A stretch of DNA of 64,000 bases from Rhodothermales bacterium (GCA_951812335.1 OX638293.1:2622408-2686407), one strand, 5' to 3'; positions 47,001 through 56,467 are shown, counted from the stretch's first letter. Notes: generated by a model from the letters alone, not told the origin. Translations and numbers: made by a program.

Positions 47001-47422
47001 TCAAGCAGCCCGTCGCCGTTGATGTCCACCATGGCAACCCCCTTGCTCCAATCCCCTTCGCCGGCGACGCCTGCCGCAGCGGTCACGTCTTCGAACCGGA
47101 AATCGCCCCGATTCAGGTACAGGCGGTTGGGCGACGCGCTCGCCGTGAAATAAAGATCGACGAGACCGTCTCCGTTCACGTCCCCTGCGGCCACGCCGCC
47201 GCCATCGTAGTAATACAAATAATTGAGAATGTTGAACGACGTATCCGCAGGCAAGTCGTTGCGGAACGCGATACCCGTATCCTCCGGCGACAGTCGCTTG
47301 AAAAGCGTATCCCGGGTACAGCCCGCAAGCAGCACGGCAAGGACAACTGCGATCCAGGCGCCGGAAACCCGAACGGCCGCAAAGCCATGCATAAGCGATC
47401 GTATGAATACCGCAGGGTGCAT
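44036..47422 (-). CDS. VCBS/FG-GAP repeat lipoprotein with ASPIC/UnbV domain
   Basis: An 1128-residue lipoprotein (lipobox LLAGC). It consists of two multi-bladed FG-GAP/VCBS propellers with many calcium-type loops such as DVNGDGLVDLYF, DYDRDGDLDMYL, DLDNDGDLDLVV and DFDGDGRKDLIL, separated by an ASPIC/UnbV (CRTAC1-type) domain near residues 520-610 (RLEGQGANTAGIGTKVILYTGG). No enzyme motif is visible; a role in binding large ligands at the cell surface is likely. Its ATG overlaps the stop of the upstream relative (TGATG), so translation is probably coupled. The two share the same architecture and probably arose by tandem duplication. Confidence 0.88.
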   Translation of the reverse strand: MHPAVFIRSLMHGFAAVRVSGAWIAVVLAVLLAGCTRDTLFKRLSPEDTGIAFRNDLPADTSFNILNYLYYYDGGGVAAGDVNGDGLVDLYFTASASPNRLYLNRGDFRFEDVTAAAGVAGEGDWSKGVAMVDINGDGLLDIHVSNVAFLDKQGRNELFVNNGDGTFTERAAAYGLAHEGFSTQAAFFDYDRDGDLDMYLLNHSLHVEDTYGPDTLRYERHPRAGDKFFRNDGAFFADVSDSAGIYGGRIGYGLGVAASDLDNDGCPDLFVSNDFHEHDYLYYNNCDGTFTESIRTAMGHTSRASMGNDAADFNNDGRIDIVVLDMLPARQEYRNRSDIGEPREIYDLKRRFGYHHQVVRNTLQLNRGLRRFSEIGYLAGIEATDWSWGSLFADFDHDGKQDLFVTNGIPRRPNDMDYAQFAASPGVQAALAREITPETYALIERMPEVRIANYAFGNDGGLAFSDRTRAWGLDDPGFSNGAVYADLDNDGDLDLVVNNIDEPAAVYENRADRLPDRHYIQVRLEGQGANTAGIGTKVILYTGGDMQVREHMPVRGWQSSVDPRLHMGLGAATSVDTLLVIWPDGRRQTLTDVAADRMLVLRQGNATEMHRPPPQSAPLFEDVTSSLDFFFRHEENVYFDFNREGLMPHKISTEGPAFAVGDVNGDGRADIFAGGAKRQAARLFLQQADGRFASVAEALWRADSLHEDVDAAFFDANGDGTLDLYVVSGGNEYWGQAEALLDRLYIGDGTGGFVRDSSALPINYVNGCCVAPRDFDGDGDMDLFTGGRVEANDYGEIPRSYLLENDGSGVFADITEAYAPGLSQAGMVSGAAWTDYDGDGQDDLIVVGEWMPVRVFVQRDGRFVEQPVSGLDGSEGWWQSVAVEDMDEDGDFDLILGNLGRNSSVRAHEEAPALLYIRDFDGDGNTDHILTVMRDGDRYPIATRDEIILHMPSLLRTFPTYADFGEGRYEDMFTEDERAGALVRQANTFASSWAENRGDGSFTLHELPPEAQFSPIYAILPGDFDGDGRKDLILGGNFYGVRPSRGRYDAGYGLLLRGDGKGGFEAVDLAESNLLLEGEVRALRLVPHESGPLLFVARNDDTVKAIRLRAALPGVVQDAPATVATTRR

Positions 47423-50400
47423 CAGCGTACCGAAATCACCTGCACGGGGCCGTCGTTTATTGCGATCGCAATGAGGCGGTCGGTAACCGGCGCCATGTCC
47501 CGCGCCTGTCCCGGCACGCGAAAACCGCTGTCCGCAATCGGAACCGGCGCGAACCCTCCCGTGCCGTCGCCTCGAAGAAACAGGCCATACCCCGCGTCCA
47601 TCCGTCCGATCTCGGGCTTCGCAGCGTAAAAGTTACCGGCCAGCAGGAGGTCTATGTATCCGTCTCCGTCGTAATCTCCGGACAGCAACGCATAGACCGG
47701 CGCAAGCTGCGCCTCGAACGGCAGGGGGCGCAGGGAAAACGTTCCGTCGCCCCGGTTCTCGACATACGATGTGGCCAGCGTGCAGGCATGTCGGACCACC
47801 GAAGACGCGCGTTCCTCCGGCGTAAAAACCTCTTCAAGGGGCGTTCCCGCATAGTCCGCAAAACGGGGGAAACGCGTCTCGAGCATAGGGAGTTGCCGGA
47901 ACAGGTCCTGGCGAAGAGGCATCGGGTAGGCGACCCCGTTCCGGTACAGGGAAATCACCTGGTCGATGCGCCCGTTCCGATCGAAATCGTTCACGTGCAT
48001 CGTGAGCGGTTCCTCCTCCGAAGCATACAGTACGGTGTTAAGACCGAGATTGCCTGCTACAAAATCCATATCCCCGTCCCCGTCCATATCCTCGGCAAGC
48101 AGGCGATTCCACCACCCGTGGCTCTTTTCAAGGCCGTTTCCCGATTGCGGAACCAGCCCTCCTTCGTTCAGAAATACGGTGATGGGCATCCATTCGCCCG
48201 CCACGACAAGGTCCGGCCTCGCGTCGTCGTTCACATCGACCCACACGGCGTCCGTCACCATGCCGATGCGCCGCAAAGCCGGAGCCTCTTCTGCAGTGAC
48301 GTCGGTAAAACGCCCCTGCCCATCGTTGCGGAGCAGCACACTCGGGGGATCCAGACCGTACTGCCACGGAATCAAACGCGCCCCCACGAACAAGTCGATG
48401 TCTCCGTCCAGATCGTAGTCGGCGGGGACGACACAGGCGCTGCTCGCATACAGGGAGGGCAACGCATTCGGCGCTTTAGAGAAACGCCCGGCGCCGTCGT
48501 TCAGATACAGACGATCTCTTAGAGCCGGAGCCAGCTCCGAATATTCGCTGCCCCCGCTCGCAACATACAAGTCGAGATCGCCGTCGCCGTCCGCATCGAA
48601 GAAGGCGGCGTCCACATCTTCGGATATAGCGTCGGCGGCAAACGGCGCACTATCGGAAGCCGCGAAGACGCCGCCCGATTGCTGCCTGAAAAGTTCGCCG
48701 GGCGAGTTCTTGGCGCCGCCCACATATACGTCGTCGAGGCCATCCCCGTCCACATCGCCCACGGCAAGGCGCGGGCCTTCGGTGGAAAGCATGCGAAGCG
48801 GCAGCAATTCCCGGTCGAAATCGACAAAATCGTTTTCCGAATGCACGAACGCCAAACCGGACATTCCCGTCACATCCGCAAAACGGGGCGGCGGTCCGGA
48901 GCGCACAACAGGCAGTACGGCGCCCGCCTCTTCCTGTCGCAGGATGAGCAGGCTGTTTATCGCAGGCTGTTCGAAGACTTGCCTTCGGCCATCCGGCCAC
49001 CGAACCTCCACCGAATCGGCGGCGCCTGCCCCGAGCCCGAATGTCAGCACATGGTCTACTGTGGACTGGAAACCGCGCGAGGGTATCTGCTCCTGAACCA
49101 GGGGCGTTCGCCCCTGCCATACGGTAACCCGGGCGCCCACGCCAAAGCGATTGGCGCCCTGCCCTTCGAGGCCAACCTGTAAAAAACGATGCGTATGCAG
49201 CGTATCCGCTTCGTTCCGGTACAGGAAAACCTCTGCATCGATATTGTTGACCACCAGATCCGGGTCGCCGTCGTTATCCAGATCGCCATACGCCGCTCCA
49301 TTGGAAAAGGCGGGCGTATCCAGCCCCCATTCCGCCGTCTTGTCGGTGAACGTACGATCCCCGTTCCCCCGGAAAACCACATTGGAGATCGGCTCCGAGG
49401 GCATGCGTTCCAGCAATTCGAGGTAATCGAGTTTGTCGGCGCGCTCGCGCACCATGCGCTGGATTTCTCCGTCGAAGAACGCCATGAAATCCTGATCGAT
49501 CACATCCCGGTATACCCCATTGGTGACCAGGATGTCCTTGTGCCCATCCATATCCAGATCAACGATCAGGGTGCTCCAGCTCCAGTCGGTGGCCGCCACG
49601 CCCGCGATGGGGCCTATATCGCTGAACGCGCCGTCGCCACGGTTGTACTGCAAGGTGTTGCGGGTAAACTGGCGATAAAATCCATTGTCCACCTTTTCCC
49701 GATAGATGTCCCAGGACTCGTGGCTACCCGTGGTCTTGAGCCGGTAATCGTCTGCCGGAAGCATATCCGTTACGTACAGATCCGGACGTCCGTCGTTGTT
49801 CATGTCGGCGGCGTCGTTTCCCATGGAGGAAAGACTGATATGGGAAAAATGCGTCTCCAGCGCTTCGGTAAATGTGCCGTTCCCGTTATTTCGGTAGAAG
49901 TAATCGCGCTCGAAAAAATCGTTGGACACATACAGATCGAGCCATCCGTCCGCATCGAAATCGCTGGCCACCACATCCAGTCCGAATGCGATCTCGCTCC
50001 CGTAAATGCCCGCTTCGGCGCTCACGTCCACAAAGACCTGTCCATCGTTCCGATACAGTTTGTCGCCCCCGCCCTCATGGCGGCTGTCGCGTATGTTGCG
50101 CAGCCCGAAACTGCTCACTTCTCGAGGCGAATTGTTGACGAGGTACATATCCAGATCCCCGTCTCTGTCGTAATCGAAAAACGCCGCATGGACGGAAAAT
50201 CCCGTGTCGTCGAGACCATAGGCAGCAGCCTGTTCGTCGAAACGGGGCACGCCGTCGTCGGACGGCCCCTGATTGATAAAAAGCAGGTTGGCCCGATCGT
50301 CCCCGGCTGCATGGCCCGCCCGACAGATATAGATATCCGGCAAGCCATCCCCATTCACGTCTGCGATGCTCACGCCGGTAGACCAGCCGCGTCCACTTTC

Positions 50401-50754
50401 CATACCGGCCCGGCCCGTCACCTCTTCGAACCGGAGCGCGCCCCTGTTCAGATACAGTCGATCCGGTAACCGATTGGCGGTCAACACCAGATCGCGCAGC
50501 CCGTCGCCGTTCAGATCGGCGATACCCACCCCGCCGCCGTTGAAATAATTGCGGTACGTGAACACATTAAAGGACTCGGTCGGCCGCAGTCGATTCTCGA
50601 AACGGACGCCGCTCCAGGACGAAGGGATCAGGGTGAAGAGACGATCGCCCGAAGGCACTTCCTGCGGACCGGAACACCCGGTGGAAAAGCCCCCGGCGAC
50701 AAGAATAACAAAAGAGAGCGCGGCGCGTACCTGTCTGTAGATGTGTTTTGCCAT
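47422..50754 (-). CDS. VCBS/FG-GAP repeat lipoprotein with ASPIC/UnbV domain (paralogue)
   Basis: A 1110-residue lipoprotein. ATG 50754 gives the signal MAKHIYRQVRAALSFVILVAGGFSTGC. As in its downstream neighbour, two sets of FG-GAP repeats (DLNGDGLRDLVL, DYDRDGDLDMYL, DLDNDGDPDLVV, DYDGDGYIDLLL) flank an ASPIC/UnbV domain (LEGQGANRFGVGARVTVW). Each propeller blade should bind calcium. It follows the plug-only lipoprotein by about 110 bp and overlaps the next gene at TGATG. Such pairs commonly sit with SusC/SusD genes, which suggests a role in capture or processing of the imported polymer, but the ligand is unknown. Confidence 0.88.
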   Translation of the reverse strand: MAKHIYRQVRAALSFVILVAGGFSTGCSGPQEVPSGDRLFTLIPSSWSGVRFENRLRPTESFNVFTYRNYFNGGGVGIADLNGDGLRDLVLTANRLPDRLYLNRGALRFEEVTGRAGMESGRGWSTGVSIADVNGDGLPDIYICRAGHAAGDDRANLLFINQGPSDDGVPRFDEQAAAYGLDDTGFSVHAAFFDYDRDGDLDMYLVNNSPREVSSFGLRNIRDSRHEGGGDKLYRNDGQVFVDVSAEAGIYGSEIAFGLDVVASDFDADGWLDLYVSNDFFERDYFYRNNGNGTFTEALETHFSHISLSSMGNDAADMNNDGRPDLYVTDMLPADDYRLKTTGSHESWDIYREKVDNGFYRQFTRNTLQYNRGDGAFSDIGPIAGVAATDWSWSTLIVDLDMDGHKDILVTNGVYRDVIDQDFMAFFDGEIQRMVRERADKLDYLELLERMPSEPISNVVFRGNGDRTFTDKTAEWGLDTPAFSNGAAYGDLDNDGDPDLVVNNIDAEVFLYRNEADTLHTHRFLQVGLEGQGANRFGVGARVTVWQGRTPLVQEQIPSRGFQSTVDHVLTFGLGAGAADSVEVRWPDGRRQVFEQPAINSLLILRQEEAGAVLPVVRSGPPPRFADVTGMSGLAFVHSENDFVDFDRELLPLRMLSTEGPRLAVGDVDGDGLDDVYVGGAKNSPGELFRQQSGGVFAASDSAPFAADAISEDVDAAFFDADGDGDLDLYVASGGSEYSELAPALRDRLYLNDGAGRFSKAPNALPSLYASSACVVPADYDLDGDIDLFVGARLIPWQYGLDPPSVLLRNDGQGRFTDVTAEEAPALRRIGMVTDAVWVDVNDDARPDLVVAGEWMPITVFLNEGGLVPQSGNGLEKSHGWWNRLLAEDMDGDGDMDFVAGNLGLNTVLYASEEEPLTMHVNDFDRNGRIDQVISLYRNGVAYPMPLRQDLFRQLPMLETRFPRFADYAGTPLEEVFTPEERASSVVRHACTLATSYVENRGDGTFSLRPLPFEAQLAPVYALLSGDYDGDGYIDLLLAGNFYAAKPEIGRMDAGYGLFLRGDGTGGFAPVPIADSGFRVPGQARDMAPVTDRLIAIAINDGPVQVISVR

Positions 50755-50867
50755 GGTATACTGGTTCCGATGGGAACGTCTGTGGCCGGAACCGGTCACG
50801 CTGTTGGCCGGAAGAAAAGGCCAGTGCCTGAACGCAAGGTAGCGACGGCGCACATCCCGGCCTTCCG

Positions 50868-51320
50868 CTATCTGCCCTTTTTCGTTTTGATCTCGATCAC
50901 TCCGTTCGCTCCCCGCGATCCGTAGATGGCCGTGGACGCCGCATCCTTGAGCACATTGATCGACTGGATGTCGTGGGGATTGATGTGGGACGTGGACGGA
51001 TCGACGGCAAGCGGTATGCCATCCACGACAATGAGCGGTTCGTTGTTGCCCTGGATCGAGTTTACTCCTCGAATCCTGATATGTCCGTTGATGACCTGCA
51101 CACCCGCCACGCGCCCCTGAAGCATCTCTGCAATGGTCGCCGTCGGATTCTCTTCCAGGATTTCAGAAACGTCCAGGGTGGTCACGGCTCCGGTGGACGC
51201 CTCCTTTGCGGAATCGCCTAGCGTACCGCCATCTTGCACGCCTCCCGAAGCAGCGCATCCACCCATGCCCAAAGCGGCCGTAAGGAATAGAACGAGCACC
51301 GTGTTCGTTCTTATTGCCAT
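50868..51320 (-). CDS. Lipoprotein consisting only of a TonB-receptor plug domain
   Basis: A 150-residue lipoprotein ([22 protein letters not shown]). After a linker it contains a SusC-type plug domain: [66 protein letters not shown]. The protein ends right after the plug, without any barrel. The plug motif closely resembles that of the SusC gene three genes upstream. Solo plugs could gate or assist a partner receptor; the function is not known. Frames upstream of 51320 run into the intergenic hairpin and are not coding. Confidence 0.85.
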   Translation of the reverse strand: MAIRTNTVLVLFLTAALGMGGCAASGGVQDGGTLGDSAKEASTGAVTTLDVSEILEENPTATIAEMLQGRVAGVQVINGHIRIRGVNSIQGNNEPLIVVDGIPLAVDPSTSHINPHDIQSINVLKDAASTAIYGSRGANGVIEIKTKKGR

Positions 51321-51430
51321 GGTTTCGCCTCGTATGTGACGTAAAGTTGTTGCAACACGATACCTTTGAGACGTTGATGAGCGCATAAGGTTGTCAAAAA
51401 AGCGAAAAAGCGCCGAATACTCCCTATGCG

Positions 51431-51463
51431 AAAGCCCGTCCGGGGCTATTCCGGACGGGCTTT
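51431..51463 (-). terminator. Strong hairpin after SusD, probable terminator
   Basis: AAAGCCCGTCCGG and CCGGACGGGCTTT form a perfect 13-bp stem with a 7-base loop, just after the SusD stop. The AAAGCCCG...CGGGCTTT form is typical of bidirectional terminators. It should end or attenuate the SusC/SusD transcript, leaving the plug lipoprotein and VCBS genes to partial readthrough or their own promoter. Confidence 0.72.
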
Positions 51464-51494
51464 GCACAGTCGTCAACCTTGTCGATCGCAACAA

Positions 51495-53072
51495 TCAATA
51501 TCCCGGATTCTGCGTCAGATTCGGATTCGCATCGAGCTGGGTCTGCGGAACCGGGAAAAGGACGAGATGTCCGTCAAGTCTTTCCTTGAAATCCCAAGGG
51601 GCGGTGAACTCGCCCGCGCGGATCAGATCCTGACGGCGGCGCGCCTCGTAGGTCAACTCGAAAAGCCGCTCGTCCATGATCCGATCGCGCATGGAGGCCT
51701 TGTCCGGATAATCGCTAAGAGAAACAGGTTTGTCGGGATCGAAGGCGCGTTCGCGAACAAGATTGATCAGATCGACGACCTCCTGGGTCGGGCCGTTTAT
51801 TTCGTTGAGCGCCTCGGCCTTGATCAGATACATCTCGGACAAACGCCACCAGGCATAGTCGTTCGACATATCGCCGCCGGCGTTATCCACGTCGAAGGGG
51901 AATTTCAGAATGCGAATGCCCTCTCCTTCCGTGGCGTCTGTCACGTTATTGATTTCCGGCGTGAAAATGAGCGGCTGGCCCTGCCGGTTGTCCACCTCTT
52001 CACCCGTCTCGTAGTTGACGGCCCGCCCGATCAGGAAGATATTCTTGCGCACATCGTCGTCGTCGAACGTATTGTACACATGGGCAAGCGTCGAAAAACC
52101 GTTCCATGGGCTCGGAGTTCCCTGATTGTAATGCAAGGCGCGCATCGGGAAGGTCATGCCCAGCCCCGGCTGGTTCAGATGCTGTATCTCCATGACGAAC
52201 TCGGGAGAGTTTGCGTTTGCCACCGCAAAATTCCCGTGGAAATCGGAAAGCAGGCTGTACAGGCCCGAGTTGATCACGGCATCCGCCGCCGCAATGGCGT
52301 TCTGGCAATCGCTCTGACTGCATGGATTCGGACCGGACACGTTGATCTCGGGGCTGTTCTTCGTGAATACGTTCGCATTGAGATACAACGTCGCCAGCAT
52401 GGCGTTGGCGGCGCCTTTCGTAATGCGCCCCTGATTCGAAACACCCCACTTGGCGGGCAAATCGGGCACGGCGGCCGTCAACTCGCTTAAAACGAAGTTA
52501 TACACTGTGGCCCGGGATTCGGTCGCGGGCGGATTCTCCGCATCGATCACGTATTCGTCGTCGCCTACGATAGGCACATTGCCGAAAAGGTCAAGAAGCA
52601 GGTAGTAATAAAAAGCCCGGAGGGTACGGATTTCCGCATTGAGCGCCGCATCCGTGTTGCCGGCTTCTTCCAGAATCTGGAGCAGACCGTTGGCCCGCGC
52701 GATGCCCGTGTACGACTCGATCCAGGCACCGTTCAGATCGGAAAGACCGGGATCCCAGGTATGCCGATGTATCGACAGCCAGCGCCCCCCGTCGAACCAG
52801 TCGGAGCCGCGGGTGGGCACCAGCGTTTCGTCGGAACTGACCTGACTCAGGTTGTGGTAATTCCAAAGCAAGGCCCGGAACAGGGAATACACGGGCGCAA
52901 GCGCCGAGATGATCTGTTCGTCCGTCTCATAGAACTGGTCCGGCGTAACGATGCCGAACGTGTCCTCGCCGAGGTCCGTACATCCGTGCAGAACAAGGGA
53001 CGAGGGAAGAAGGAGCGTGAGCACCAGGATTCCCTTAAGCAGTCGTGGTCTGCGGGATATGAAATCTTTCAT
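51495..53072 (-). CDS. SusD/RagB family nutrient-binding lipoprotein
   Basis: A 525-residue SusD-type lipoprotein (signal GILVLTLLLPSSLVLHGC). Family features are present: the N-terminal DTFGIVTPDQFYETDEQIISAL, the TPR-like part with ANGLLQILEEAG and LRAFYYYLLLDLFGNVPIV, and the C-terminal RRQDLIRAGEF and FPVPQTQLDANPNLTQNPGY. ATG 53072 is chosen as the start because MKDFISRRPRLLKG leads directly into the signal. It sits on the cell surface as the lid of the SusC barrel, binding oligosaccharides or peptides. It follows SusC by 76 bp and precedes a strong hairpin. Confidence 0.93.
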   Translation of the reverse strand: MKDFISRRPRLLKGILVLTLLLPSSLVLHGCTDLGEDTFGIVTPDQFYETDEQIISALAPVYSLFRALLWNYHNLSQVSSDETLVPTRGSDWFDGGRWLSIHRHTWDPGLSDLNGAWIESYTGIARANGLLQILEEAGNTDAALNAEIRTLRAFYYYLLLDLFGNVPIVGDDEYVIDAENPPATESRATVYNFVLSELTAAVPDLPAKWGVSNQGRITKGAANAMLATLYLNANVFTKNSPEINVSGPNPCSQSDCQNAIAAADAVINSGLYSLLSDFHGNFAVANANSPEFVMEIQHLNQPGLGMTFPMRALHYNQGTPSPWNGFSTLAHVYNTFDDDDVRKNIFLIGRAVNYETGEEVDNRQGQPLIFTPEINNVTDATEGEGIRILKFPFDVDNAGGDMSNDYAWWRLSEMYLIKAEALNEINGPTQEVVDLINLVRERAFDPDKPVSLSDYPDKASMRDRIMDERLFELTYEARRRQDLIRAGEFTAPWDFKERLDGHLVLFPVPQTQLDANPNLTQNPGY

Positions 53073-53148
53073 CGCTATTCGGTGGCTATACGTAATAAGA
53101 AAGCTGGACATGGTTGCAATCGACCGGGGATTGCAATCATCGTGATGC

Positions 53149-56100
53149 TCAGAACCCGAGAGCTACCCCCAGGGTAAAGGTGCGGGACCGGGGATAGTTC
53201 GTGTAATCGATGCCGATCGTGGCCAATCCGGCATTCGTATTCACCTCCGGATCGTATCCCTCGTACCCGGTGACGGTCAGCAGGTTGTTGGCCGAGAAAT
53301 ATATCCGGGCGCTGGTCAACTGACTCATCGCCTGCGCCGTATCGATCGTGTAGCCGATCGTCAGGTTGTCGAGGCGAATGAACGAGCCGTCTTCAATCCA
53401 GCGCGAAGAGAATTTGGCGGCTTCGGTCGTTCCGTCGGGATCGTCGAGCGCCGCGGCCAGGAAGTTCTGCTGCTGGGTAACCGCACTCTTCGTTTCGTAG
53501 ACCAGCCTCGTGTTATTGAAGATATCTACGCCCTGAACCCCCCGGATAAAGAGACTGAAATCCCAGGATTTCCAATCCACATTGGCGCGGAAGCCGTACG
53601 TGAAATCGGGCTGCGCATTCCCGAGAATGGTCCGGTCGTCGCCCGTCGACTCGATCTCGCCATCTCCGTCAATGTCCCGAAACTGCTGTACTCCATCCAC
53701 CACGCCGGTGAAGATAGGACCGTAAAACGTGCCGAGCGGCTCGCCGGGAAGAATCAACTGCGCGAAGGCGTCGGATTGCCCGCGTCCGCTGATCGCGCCC
53801 GTTATGATCTGATCCCGGCTGCCAAGACTCACCACCTCGTTGCGGTTGGCGTTGAAAACACCCCCGAAGGCGACATTCAGGTCGGTATCCTGAATCACTG
53901 CATAATCCAGCGAAAATTCGATGCCCTGGTTCTGTGTCTCTCCCACGTTTTCGATGCGGGTCGGCACCGGCGCCGGTTGGGGTACGGGAATTTCCAGCAG
54001 CAGGTTGTCGGTGTTCTTGACATAGTACTCGATCGAACCCGAGAACTTGCCCGCCATCAGGCTGTAGTCCAGTCCCACATTGATGGAGGAGGTCTCCTCC
54101 CACTGCAGGTCCGGATTGGCGAAGTTGATCGGCGCAACCCCTGTAATGGGCACCCCGCCGATCACAGCGCGATTGTTCGGGTCCGCCCCAAGCTGCGCGA
54201 GCGACAGGTAGTTGGCGATTTCCTGGCTGCCTACAACGCCCCAACCGGCCTTGAGGCGCAAGTCGTCGAACAAATCGTTCCCTTCAAGGAACGATTCCTC
54301 GCTGATGCGCCAGGCGCCCGAAACGGCGGGGAACATGGCCCACTTGTTGCCTTCGCCGAACCGGGAAGAACCGTCGCGGCGCAGCACCCCGGTGAGATAG
54401 TAGCGCTGGCGGTAATTGTAGTTCACCCGGCCGAAGAAGGAAATCAGACGGCTGGTTTCCTTTTGCGAAGTCGGCGGAATCAGTTCGGCGCCGGCTTCAA
54501 GCGAATTATAGCTCAGGGCGTCGGTTACGAAATCTCTCGTCTCCGCACGAAATTCTTCGAACAGAAATTCGTTGTGTTCATACCCCGCGAGGATATCCAC
54601 CGTATGGTCGTCGGCGAAAATATCGTTGTAGGTAAGGTAACTCTGGAACGTTTGCGAGGTGCGCTCCCTGTTGGCCTGTATGGCGCGCCCTCCGAACTCG
54701 GCGCCGACCGGGCTGTTTTTCGGCAGGAAGGTGCGGCGCGTGGCCTGCGAACGATCCGCCCCGTAATTCATCCTGAACGTCAGGCCTTCGATGAGATCGA
54801 TATCCGCCGATACGTTACCCAGGGACCGGGTCATCTTCGAGAAGTCCTCCACCTGGTTGGCAAGCGCTACAGGGTTTCGTACGGACTGCCGGCCAGTCCC
54901 GGTTTCGTACCAGGATCCGTCCGAATCGGTAACGGGAAACGTGGGATTGTACGCGAACACATTGGTGAAAAGCGCACCCTCGAATCCACCCGTCTCGCTG
55001 TATTGCACGAAATCGTCCTGATTGAAAGAGGTGGTAAGGTTGATACCGAGACGAACCCGGTCGTCCAGTACGCCGGTATCGGCGTTGAGACGCGCCGTCA
55101 GACGTTCCAGCCCCGAACTGATCACGGCGCCTTCCTGATTCAGGTAATTGAACGAAGCGCGATAGTTCGTATTGCTGGCGCCTCCTGCGAAGGACAAGTT
55201 GTGCGAATGCGAAATGCCCGTCTGCGTAACCTCGTCCTCCCAGTTGGTGTCGCTACCGCCAAGGGCGTTCAGGTTGCTCTGGTTTAGCACGCCGGAATCG
55301 ACCTGCTGCTGTACGAACGATCGGTACTCGCCGCCCGAAAGCAGATCCAGCGACCGGGACGCCTGGGAAGCGGAAACGTACCCTTCGTAGTTGACGGAAA
55401 GACGTTCGGACGAGCCGCCTTTCGTGGTAATCAGCACTACGCCGTTGGCCCCGCGCGAACCGTAGATCGCCGTCGCCGAGGCATCCTTCAGGATGGTGAT
55501 GTTTTCGATATCGCCGGGATTGAGCATATTGAGCGGATTTCGACCCGGAGCGGGAGCGCCTCCAACGCCCACGCCTCCCGGCGTGATGGGGCTATTGTCG
55601 ATGGGAACGCCGTCGATCACGTAAAGCGGTTCGTTCGAAGCGCTGATCGATGTCCCGCCGCGAATACGGATGTTGAAACCCGCGCCCGGCTCCCCATTGT
55701 TCTGCGTAACGTTCACGCCCGCCACGCGGCCGCGGATGAGCTGGTCCGGAGCCGTAACAAGTCCCTTGCGGGCATTGGTCACATCGATGGTGGCCACCGA
55801 ACCCGTTACGTCCTCCTTGCTCTGCGTACCGTAGCCCACCACGACGATTTCCTCCAGCAGGATCTCGTCCAGTTGCAACTGCACATCGATTACCGTAGCG
55901 TCTCCTACCGGAATGGTCCGGGCAAGGTATCCGACGAAGGAAAAAACGAGCACGTCTTCCGAACCGGCCTCGATACTGTAGGAGCCGTCAAGTGCCGACG
56001 TAGTGCCCGTAAGCGTTCCGTCGACGACGATATTCACGCCCGGCAAAGGGATATCCGTTCCGGCTTCTGTCACGGTTCCGGTGACAGTAGCCTGTGCAAA

Positions 56101-56157
56101 AGCAATGTTCGCTCCAAAGAGCGCCAATGCAGTCGACAGCAGTAGTTTCCTGAACAT
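53149..56157 (-). CDS. SusC/RagA family TonB-linked outer-membrane protein
   Basis: A 1002-residue SusC-type transporter. ATG 56157 gives the signal MFRKLLLSTALALFGANIAFAQ. A carboxypeptidase-regulatory-like domain follows (ATVTGTVTEAGTDIPLPGVNI), then the TonB-box-like EEIVVVGYGTQSKEDVTG, the plug ([42 protein letters not shown]) and a large barrel ending PRSRTFTLGVALGF. It takes up large nutrients with SusD in a TonB-dependent way. The substrate cannot be read from sequence; the GH16 enzyme nearby makes glucans possible. The frame to 56250 crosses the remnant of an MFS gene and is not coding. Confidence 0.94.
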   Translation of the reverse strand: MFRKLLLSTALALFGANIAFAQATVTGTVTEAGTDIPLPGVNIVVDGTLTGTTSALDGSYSIEAGSEDVLVFSFVGYLARTIPVGDATVIDVQLQLDEILLEEIVVVGYGTQSKEDVTGSVATIDVTNARKGLVTAPDQLIRGRVAGVNVTQNNGEPGAGFNIRIRGGTSISASNEPLYVIDGVPIDNSPITPGGVGVGGAPAPGRNPLNMLNPGDIENITILKDASATAIYGSRGANGVVLITTKGGSSERLSVNYEGYVSASQASRSLDLLSGGEYRSFVQQQVDSGVLNQSNLNALGGSDTNWEDEVTQTGISHSHNLSFAGGASNTNYRASFNYLNQEGAVISSGLERLTARLNADTGVLDDRVRLGINLTTSFNQDDFVQYSETGGFEGALFTNVFAYNPTFPVTDSDGSWYETGTGRQSVRNPVALANQVEDFSKMTRSLGNVSADIDLIEGLTFRMNYGADRSQATRRTFLPKNSPVGAEFGGRAIQANRERTSQTFQSYLTYNDIFADDHTVDILAGYEHNEFLFEEFRAETRDFVTDALSYNSLEAGAELIPPTSQKETSRLISFFGRVNYNYRQRYYLTGVLRRDGSSRFGEGNKWAMFPAVSGAWRISEESFLEGNDLFDDLRLKAGWGVVGSQEIANYLSLAQLGADPNNRAVIGGVPITGVAPINFANPDLQWEETSSINVGLDYSLMAGKFSGSIEYYVKNTDNLLLEIPVPQPAPVPTRIENVGETQNQGIEFSLDYAVIQDTDLNVAFGGVFNANRNEVVSLGSRDQIITGAISGRGQSDAFAQLILPGEPLGTFYGPIFTGVVDGVQQFRDIDGDGEIESTGDDRTILGNAQPDFTYGFRANVDWKSWDFSLFIRGVQGVDIFNNTRLVYETKSAVTQQQNFLAAALDDPDGTTEAAKFSSRWIEDGSFIRLDNLTIGYTIDTAQAMSQLTSARIYFSANNLLTVTGYEGYDPEVNTNAGLATIGIDYTNYPRSRTFTLGVALGF

Positions 56158-56238
56158 GTTTCTTACGCAAACCGGTTGGGAAGAAATACAGACGGGGGGT
56201 GCATGAAAATTCAGCGAAAAGCTAAGCATATTATCTGG

Positions 56239-56321
56239 GGATAGTTCCATGATCCCGGGGTCCTAAAACTATTCTTCGACGAAATTTCATGTTTTCTCGC
56301 GGGCATCCGCATGGAGCCGCT
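56239..56321 (-). repeat. 83-bp repeat: remnant of a sugar MFS gene 3' end (left copy)
   Basis: This stretch aligns without gaps, at about 87 percent identity, to 62878-62960, the hairpin and last codons of the sugar MFS gene. No MFS gene precedes it here. The two copies bracket about 6.5 kb with two insertion sequences and the duplicated peptidase/helical-protein module. Confidence 0.78.
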
Positions 56322-56467
56322 AAACTGTGTAAGTGGTTATCCGTACACATAGTTTCACAAGGAGGTGAAGCCGATGAAAGGTGGTTCGGGTTGATTGGAC
56401 AGATTTCGGCGGAAATTAAGGTGTACTGTTGCGACCTTGTTCCGACCCAATCAACCAGAGGAGACCC

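Noticed and set aside
44159..47629. An 1156-codon plus-strand open frame opposite the VCBS lipoprotein gene
   Set aside because: It is antisense to a clear protein with dozens of calcium-loop repeats and has no recognisable domain. Long mirror frames are common in this GC-rich sequence; the same holds for those at 124-1932, 9459-11627 and 53776-55287.
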